From NCBI GenBank assembly GCA_001430745.1, contig KQ481993.1:2065538-2075825 (forward strand): a stretch of 10,288 nucleotides of DNA, written 5' to 3'. The position numbers were made by a program, and so were the translations under genes. Shown in pieces: positions 1-6,800 of this stretch (positions are counted from its first letter, which is position 1; each line of letters begins with the position of its first letter). This DNA comes from Auxenochlorella pyrenoidosa (taxonomy: Eukaryota; Chlorophyta; Trebouxiophyceae; Chlorellales; Chlorellaceae). Below the pieces are notes generated by a model. That model ran no database searches, was not told the DNA's origin, and saw nothing but the letters and a program-made list of their open reading frames with translations.

Positions 1-21
1 CTTCCTTGCCCGCCTGTGCAG

Positions 22-138
22 ACCCCCTACGACCCGAATGAGTGGCCGGGGGCCAAGGCCTGGCCGGCCACCATGGGCCTCATCTCCTTCTTCTCCCTCT
101 CCGTCTTCTTCCAAGCGCTGGTGGCAGCCCTGCAGTGA
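22..138 (+). CDS. 3'-terminal exon of an unrecognised membrane protein (partial)
   Basis: After a pyrimidine-leaning stretch ending TGTGCAG (15-21), an open frame from 22 runs 38 codons to TGA at 136-138. It reads TPYDPNEWPGAKAWP, then a hydrophobic run MGLISFFSLSVFFQALVAAL, then Q and stop. The run is long enough for one membrane helix and sits at the extreme C-terminus. Third positions are almost all G or C, as in the HSP90 exons. The splice acceptor at 21 is inferred: the same frame is also open from 1 to 21, so the exon may start before the window. The phase of the upstream intron is unknown. I do not recognise the family. The next gene lies 700 nt downstream on the same strand, and a TGTAA motif at 299 could end this transcript. 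Confidence 0.5.
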   Translation, partial: TPYDPNEWPGAKAWPATMGLISFFSLSVFFQALVAALQ

Positions 139-154
139 TGGCGGGCAGCAGCTC

Positions 155-218
155 GTCCCAGCTCCGGCATGCTCTCCCTACAGGAGGTCCCAGCTCCGGC
201 ATGCTCGCCCTACAGGAG
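155..218 (+). repeat. Two tandem copies of a 32-nt unit in the 3' flank
   Basis: The copies are 155-186 and 187-218, with one difference (CTCTCCC against CTCGCCC). Each holds the core CCAGCTCCGGCATGCT and ends CTACAGGAG. It lies just behind the stop of the first gene, so it is probably in its 3' UTR. It is a simple local duplication and has no open frame that I would call a gene. Confidence 0.85.
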
Positions 219-298
219 CTCGTACAGCTGCCCAGGCGCCCAGGCCGGCACGCATCCTGCCCAATGCTGGAGCTGTGGCGCAATTTGTTAATCACAAA

Positions 299-303
299 TG
301 TAA
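299..303 (+). terminator. Candidate TGTAA polyadenylation signal of the upstream gene
   Basis: TGTAA lies 161 nt after the TGA of the first exon, in a locally AT-rich patch (CAATTTGTTAATCACAAATG). TGTAA is the known polyadenylation signal of volvocine green algae and is common in related chlorophytes. A second TGTAA occurs at 761-765, so the motif alone is not decisive. Confidence 0.4.
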
Positions 304-438
304 GATTTTGAACGGCGTGCACATCGCATGCAGACAACACAAGGATAGAACCCTGGGCTGACCCATCTGCGCCCTTCGGGAGGGGGTTGAGCGTGCGAGG
401 CGGAGGGTGGAGGGTCTGCATACAGGCTCCAAGTTCAG

Positions 439-444
439 TATAAA
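439..444 (+). promoter_or_regulatory. TATA-like box (TATAAA)
   Basis: TATAAA within CAGTATAAATTCC is the only perfect TATA box in the 700 nt before the HSP90 start, in a GC-rich setting. It lies about 400 nt before the ATG, which would mean a long leader or an intron in the 5' UTR. HSP genes of green algae often use TATA boxes together with heat-shock elements. Here the best heat-shock element lies downstream of the box, which weakens the assignment. Confidence 0.35.
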
Positions 445-677
445 TTCCTCGAGCAGCACCAGAGCAGGCCTCCTGCGCAGCCTGGCCTTCTCGAGGTGCT
501 GGTAATTTGAACAACAGCTCGCCTAGTGCTGCCGCCATCCCTCACATGTCCCTTGGCCCAACTCCCGAGTCTCAGCAGTTGGGGCGATCGATCGGTGATG
601 GCATCCAGAGTCGACATCCAGAAGCCGAATCTGGAAGGGCTTTGCATTCGGCATGCGCCTTTCCACTCCACCTAAAC

Positions 678-685
678 TTCCAGAA
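678..685 (+). promoter_or_regulatory. Candidate heat-shock element (two inverted units)
   Basis: TTCCAGAA is a perfect tail-to-tail nTTCnnGAAn pair, the binding unit of heat-shock factor. The third unit in register on either side is imperfect (TAA at 673-675). It lies 157 nt before the ATG, a usual place for a heat-shock promoter element. A six-base match of this kind is expected by chance roughly once per 4 kb, so its support comes mainly from sitting before an HSP90 gene. Confidence 0.35.
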
Positions 686-702
686 GGCGCCGCCTGCGAA
701 GT

Positions 703-718
703 GAAAGGCGCTCCTTTC
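703..718 (+). other. Short perfect hairpin in the HSP90 leader or promoter
   Basis: GAAAGG and CCTTTC form a six-base-pair stem around the loop CGCT. It starts 18 nt after the heat-shock-like element. The stem is short and no role can be read from it. Confidence 0.3.
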
Positions 719-841
719 GTCTGCCGCTCTGCTCTTCCGTCTCAGTGCATCTTGCAGTTGCTGTAAAGGAGTGCAGAGGCTCTCCATAAGGCGCAGCCGT
801 CTCCAATTGGCAGTAGCCCACAGCGCAGAGGTCCTGGCACA

Positions 842-3800
842 ATGGCGGAGCCCGAGGTTTTTGCCTTCCGTGAGTTGCTCTTTGTTGGGGGCGTGTGTGC
901 ATTCCTTGGCGCCCGCCTGCCCGAATGTGGCACATGATGCTGACCGCCCGATCAGTGGTGTTTGCGCCGCGGCTTGACCCCTCGGACAAGTGCAAGGCTT
1001 TCAGGTCATGGCGGCGGCGCGCACGGGGCGGGGGAGCCTCGCTGGCACTCCCGCTGCCTGCCGCCAGCCGCCGCTGGCCCTGCTCCTTCGCCTTCCAGCC
1101 CGCGCCGCGGAGCCGCTTTCGCGGCCCACACCCCCCGCGGCGCCACATGCACAGTGGCACACGTGGGCCGCCCACCCCTCTCCAGCTCGCCCACGCCTGC
1201 TCCTCGCTAACGCCGTTCCCCCGCTTCCCGCCGCCTCGCTGCAGAGTCGGACATCAACCAGCTGCTGTCGCTGATCATCAACACTTTCTACAGGTGCGCC
1301 CGGAAACGGCTCCTGCCTTTGAGCGGCAGCAAGTCTTGTGCGTGCATCACCAGCGCTTGCGGCAAGCGTGTGGCTGGCCCGCACAGACCGCTGGATCGGG
1401 GCGCGTCCGGGCCTGCCTGCCTTCCGGAGACGCGCCACGCGATTTGAACCTCCAGCCAGCCTGCTGCTCCACCTCCCAGATGCTCCCCTCCTGGCTCCCA
1501 CTCTGCTCCAAGCCATGCCTCCCGGCCGCTCACCCCAGCCATCCGAAGCCATACAGATTCTGCCGCAAGCCAGCCCTGCCTAAACCGATGCCCCCCTCCC
1601 CCCTTACTGGCCTGCAGCAACAAGGAGATCTTCCTGCGTGAGCTGATCTCCAACGCCTCCGATGCGCTGGACAAGATCCGCTACCAGTCGCTGACCGACA
1701 AGGCGGTGCTGGACAGCAACCCCGAGGTGGGTTCTGCGCCCGCTGGGTTGTTCTCCGCTAGCCCCGAGTGGCACATCTCTGCATCCTTGTTTAGTAGCCT
1801 TTCGCCTTGAATCGGGCACCCGGACCGCAAGGGCTGGACCCCGACTCACCGCTGGTCTGACCGCGCCGCGTGGCACGCGCACGCGCTGGCGCAGCGCGGC
1901 AGCGTGGGGGCGCGCAGGCAGCAGCCCCTTGTGTTTGGCGCGGCGCCCACGGCCCTGCTCCCCCGCGCCTGCCACCACCATGGCCGTCTGTGTCTGCTGT
2001 TGCTTGCTCTCCCCCCCTGGGCATGCTCCCACTGCCGCCCTCCCCTCCCCCGCCCTGCCTCACTGGCCCGCTGGCCTGCAGCTGTACATCCACATCGTGC
2101 CTGACAAGACCAACAACACCCTGACCCTCATCGACTCGGGCATCGGCATGACCAAGGTGCGCCTCGCCAGGTTTTTCTTTTCTTTTCCTCTTTTGCAGAA
2201 GTGGAAATGAGCAATGAACCAAAACGTGTGGTGATGACAGGCCGGCCGTGTTACACTGCCTGGTTGCCGGCCAGCCGCTGCGGCGCCCGTGCTGGTGCCC
2301 GGCCCCGGAGGGAGGCAGCCACCACTCGGCACTGCCCGGTCCCCGACTGAGCTGCCTGCCTGCCTGCCCCTTGACCGGCCCCCTTTTGACCTCAATCCGG
2401 CCTGCAGGCCGACCTGGTCAACAACCTGGGCACCATTGCGCGCTCCGGCACCAAGGCCTTCATGGAGGCGCTGTCCGCCGGCGCCGACATCTCCATGATC
2501 GGCCAGTTTGGCGTGGGCTTCTACTCGGCCTACCTGGTGGCCGACAAGGTGGGTGCTGCGCGGTTTGACCGCTTTGACTGGCGCTGCGACCGGCGCTGAC
2601 GCCTCTTTGGCACGTTTTTTTTCCACCGCTGCCTGCCCTGGTGGAAAGGGTGCCCCGCCCATCTTGCGTACCTTTGTGCTGGCGGCGGCAGCAGGCCTCT
2701 GGGGCTCACCCTCGGCGCCCTCGCCCTCGCTTGCCCATCGTCTCGCGCAGGTGACGGTGGTGACCAAGCACAACGACGACGAGCAGTACGTGTGGGAGAG
2801 CCAGGCGGGCGGGTCGTTCACCATCACGCGCGACACCGCGGGCGAGCAGCTGGGCCGCGGCACCAAGATCGTGCTGCACATGAAGGAGGACCAGCTCGAG
2901 TACCTGGAGGTGAGCCTGCTTTTGTTTTTTCCAGCTGATGCGCATGAGGGTTAGCTGCTGCACGCGAGGGAGGACCAGCTCGAGGGCCTGGAGGTGGGTG
3001 GGAGGCATCGTGTCTTCCCTCATGATATCGGTGGGGAGGCATCGTGTCTTCCCTCATGATATCCTCAAACCATTTTTCGATTGATGAACAATGGTTGGGT
3101 GGGGCTGCTTGGGAGTGCTCATGTTGGGACCCAGGTCCCCTGTGGGGCTGGGCCTCCATCTGGGATCGCCAGGGGGGCCAGCTTGCCTGCGCGGCCTGCT
3201 CACCGCGCGCCGCCGCCCCGCCCGCCCCTGCCGCCCCCCGCAGGAGCGCCGCCTCAAGGACCTGATTAAGAAGCACTCTGAGTTCATCTCCTACCCCATC
3301 TCGCTGTGGACCGAGAAGACTGTGGAGAAGGTGAGAACACGCCAGGGGTTGGGCCCGCCAGGGATTGGCTCTGCCGAGGAGTGGGCCTCAGGAGGGCTTG
3401 GACCCGTCGGGAATAGCAAGCACCAGGCCCCGCAGGCAGCGCCCAGGCCGGCAGAGAGAGGGGCCGACCACTGGTGGCAGCCCATGGATTGGTGGCCCTG
3501 GACGCCGGCTCTGCGGCCAGCCTGGCGCCGCGCAGCCCCGCCCGCCGTGCCCCCAGCTGCGGCCGGCCAGCCCACAGTGCCACACACACACACATGCAAC
3601 CTGCCCCCGGGCTGCCCCTGGGTGCAGGAGGTGTCTGACGACGAGGAGGAGGAGGAGGCCAAGGAGGAGAAGGAGGGCGAGGTGGAGGAGGTGAAGCCCG
3701 AGGACGAGGCCAAGGAGAAGAAGGTGCGAGGGAGAGCGTGTGTGGGGTGCGATGAGTGGGTGGGGTTGTTGGTGTGTGTGGGGGGCGGTTGGTGCTTGCG

Positions 3801-6800
3801 AAAGCGTGTCTGGGGGCAACGAGTGGGTGGGGGTGGGGTTGGTGTGTGTTTGTGTGTGTGTGAGCATGTGTGGGCGGCCGTGGGTGGGTCGCGGTCAGTG
3901 AGTGGTGGAGGGGGTGGGAGGGTTGGGGGTGCAACTGCAGCTCCGCAGCAGAGCAGCAGGGACAACTGGGAGGCACGGCGGGGCAGGAGGCGGGCTGGAA
4001 AGGAATGGGAGCAGTGCCCGGGCAGGGCGCGTCGCGGGCGCTGCTACGCGCTCCTCACCGCCCGCAGCCCCGGCCCGGCCCCCTCCCCCTGCAGAAGAAG
4101 AAGGTCAAGGAGGTGTCGCACGAGTGGCAGCTGGTCAACAAGCAGAAGCCCATCTGGATGCGCAACCCCGACGAGGTGCCCCGCGAGGAGTACAACGCCT
4201 TCTACAAGGTGGGTGCTGCTACCCTGGCTTGGTGGGTGCTGCCTTGCTGGGGGGCTGGTGGGTGCCCCGCGAGGAGTACAACGCCTTCTACAAGGTGAGT
4301 GCTGCGCCCGGCTGTGCTGGCTCGGCTTGCTTGGTGGTGCTGCGCCTGGCCGACTTGGTGGGTGCTGCGCCCCCGGCTTGGTGGGTGCTGCGCCCCAGGC
4401 TGGCTTGGTTGGCTTGGTGGGTGTTGCGCGTGGCATGCTCTTGGGTCATCCCGTGCGCCAATCGATGGCTGCCCGCGGGGCCGCACCAGCTGGCTGGGCA
4501 GCTGGCTGGAGACCAAAAGGAGCCACACCTCACGCCCTGCTCCATGGTTGTCCACCTTGCAGGCTCTGACCAACGACTGGGAGGAGCCCCTGTCCTACAA
4601 GCACTTTGCTGGTGAGGCGCTGCACCAGCTGCTGCGACCGCTCAAGCGGTCGCAATCGGGGCATGAGTTTTACCTTGGGCCCAGACCCCATCTGGCTGCG
4701 CTGCGACGAGAGGGCCATGCTGCTGGATGCGCTCGCTGGCGCTGGTGGGGCAGCACCACACGCACGGCCATCCCTGCTGCGCCCCTGCTCCCTTCCTGCC
4801 CGTTCCTCACCTCGGCCCGCTGCCCCGCCGCCCCCTCCCCTGCAGTGGAGGGCCAGCTGGAGTTCAAGGCCGTGCTGTTTGTGCCCAAGCGCGCGCCCTT
4901 TGACCTGTTTGACCAGCGCAAGAAGAGCAACAACATCAAGCTGTACGTGCGCCGCGTGTTCATCATGGACAACTGCGAGGAGCTGTGCCCCGAGTGGATG
5001 TCCTTCATCAAGGGTGAGGGCAGGGGTGGCCGCGCTTCGCTGTGTGCCTGGCGCGAGCGCTTTCCTAGGTGCACGGCCCAGGCCATAGCAACTGATGCAT
5101 TGGCGTCGCCTTGGCTCAGCGAGCTGCATTGGACTGCCAGCATCGTTTTGACCAGCTGTCACCGGCGTTTTTGTTGGTTGACCGCCCCTGCCTGTTGGCT
5201 GACCGACTGCCGCTCCTCCCCCTGCAGGCGTCGTGGACAGCGAGGACCTCCCCCTGAACATCTCGCGCGAGATGCTGCAGCAGAACAAGATCCTAAAGGT
5301 CATCAAGAAGAACCTGGTGAAGAAGGTGGGTGCAGGCCGCGCCGGGCCGGGATCGCGGCAGCGGCAGCGGCAGCAACCGCGCAGGGGGCAGGCTCGAGGG
5401 CGGGCGGCCTGCGGCCCTGTCACCGCTGCCGCCGGCGCGATCATGCCTCCCTCCCAACCGTCTTCCCCTCCCCCCCTGCTGTCTCCCCCCGCAGGCCATC
5501 GAGATGTTCAACGAGATTGCCGAGAACAAGGACGACTATGCCAAGTTCTACGAATCTTTCTCCAAGAATCTGAAGCTGGGTGAGGCGACTGAGCGGGTGT
5601 GGGCGGGGTCAAGCTGAGTGAGGCGGCGCGGCAGGCTGTGGGGGCTGGGCGGCAAGCCGGCGGGCTCGCCTGGCACGGCGCCCTCCCCCCGCAAGGATTT
5701 TGCTGTGGGGCCCTGCATGCAGCGCCTGGCTAGCCCCCTCCCGCCCCCCTCCCTTTTGCGGCCTCTGGTGCGCCCCCCCTGTGGGCCCCCCTGATGTACC
5801 CCCTTATGTGCCCCCTTATGTGCCCCCTCTGTTCCCGCCCAGGCCTGCACGAGGACAGCCAGAACCGCGCCAAGCTGTCCGAGCTGCTGCGCTTCCACTC
5901 CACCAAGAGCGGCGACGAGATGACGTCGCTTAAGGACTACGTCACCCGCATGAAGGAGGGCCAGACCCACATCTACTACATCACCGGTGGGTGCTGGGCC
6001 GGGCTGGGCCGGCACAGCTAATGCCTCACTGTTGGGTGCTGGGCCGGGCTGGGCCAGCATGCTTGATACATCACCGTTGGGTGCTGGGCTGGGCCGGCAT
6101 GGCTGAGGCATGCCCCCGCCGTTGGGTTTTGACCTTAGCGCTGCTTTGACAGCCGCTTGTTGACAACCAGTGCTGACCAAGCGCGGCCGGCTTGGCTCCG
6201 CTCACTCAGGATTTCTCACAGCGCTGAGCTGCGAGCCTGAAGTGCTCACCCCCCCGCGCCCGCCCGCCCGCCTGTCTGGCCCTCCCCTCCCCCGCAGGCG
6301 AGTCCCGCAAGGCTGTGGAGAACTCTCCCTTCCTGGAGAAGCTCAAGAAGAAGGGCTACGAGGTGCGCCCGCCCGGCCCTCTTGCACTCTGCTGCGCTCA
6401 TGGCACCCCGGTGCAGCCTTTGCCCTCCGTTCGCAGCTCACGCCCGGCAGCGCTGCGTGCCCGCCTTGCAGGCTGCCCGCCTTGCAAGGCGCTGGGCCCC
6501 GCTGCTCCCCCCAGCCGCCCCACCTCGCCCCCTATCTTCATCTGACCAGTCAACCGTCGGTTGTTCCCCTCCCACCCCCATCCTCATCCCCCGGCAGGTG
6601 CTGTTCATGACCGAGCCCATCGACGAGTACGTGGTGCAGCAGCTCAAGGAGTACGACGGCAAGAAGCTGGCGTCGTGCACCAAGGAGGGGCTGGAGCTGG
6701 GCGAGACTGAGGAGGAGAAGAAGGCGGCCGAGGAGCGCAAGGCCGCGTTCGAGCCGCTGTGCCGCCTGATGAAGGACATTCTGGGCGACAAGGTGGGTGC

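Larger units (their letters stand above)
304..841 (+). promoter_or_regulatory. Gene-free stretch: presumed promoter and 5' leader of HSP90
   Basis: No coding exon with family resemblance is visible here, although several GC-rich frames are open. The stretch separates the 3' flank of the first gene from the HSP90 start codon. It holds a TATA-like box (439-444), a two-unit heat-shock element (678-685), a short hairpin (703-718) and many upstream ATGs. It also has weaker heat-shock-like matches with one mismatch at 488-495 (TTCTCGAG) and 629-636 (ATCTGGAA). The transcription start cannot be placed from sequence. If the TATA box is real, the 5' leader would be about 370 nt. Confidence 0.5.
842..3330 (+). 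other. HSP90 N-terminal ATPase domain (exons 1-7, residues 1-216)
   Basis: GHKL-type ATPase fold (the Bergerat fold shared with gyrase B, MutL and histidine kinases). Exon 2-3 residues run [20 protein letters not shown], followed by [13 protein letters not shown]. The catalytic glutamate is E34 and the Mg/ATP asparagine is N38. Exon 4 carries the nucleotide-binding DSGIGM (D80). Exon 5 carries [14 protein letters not shown] (the lid, 92-105) and the glycine-rich [16 protein letters not shown]. Exons 6-7 carry the strands ending in [13 protein letters not shown]. All residues needed for ATP binding are present, so the enzyme should be active. Confidence 0.93.
4095..6792 (+). other. HSP90 middle domain and start of C-terminal domain (exons 9-16, residues 249-554)
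   Basis: The middle domain binds clients and completes the ATPase site. Marks in order: [79 protein letters not shown] with the ATP-contacting R372 and Q376, [60 protein letters not shown] and [16 protein letters not shown]. Exon 16 ends [11 protein letters not shown]. No conserved block is lost and no exon is skipped. Confidence 0.92.

Noticed and set aside
447..503. CTCGAG/CAGCACC inverted pair upstream of HSP90
   Set aside because: The arms match only in short blocks out of register; no stable hairpin results.
895..1641. Long plus-strand open frame over introns 1-2 and exons 2-3
   Set aside because: It reads the HSP90 exons in a wrong frame, crosses clear splice sites, and is proline/arginine-rich as expected of GC-rich noncoding DNA.
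2060..2881. Minus-strand open frame of 273 codons opposite HSP90 exons 4-6
   Set aside because: Antisense shadow of GC-rich codons; no domain and no splice-independent support.
3284..3976. Minus-strand His/Pro/Thr-rich frames opposite exons 7-8 and intron 8
   Set aside because: They are translations of the complement of GT repeats and the GAG-rich linker exon.
3091..4569. Plus-strand open frame of 492 codons
   Set aside because: It covers exons 7-8 partly in the right frame, but runs through introns 6-9 without homology; splicing explains the conserved parts better.
4299..5573. Plus-strand open frame of 424 codons
   Set aside because: Intron sequence joined to HSP90 exon pieces; exons 10-13 need different frames, and splicing restores all of them.
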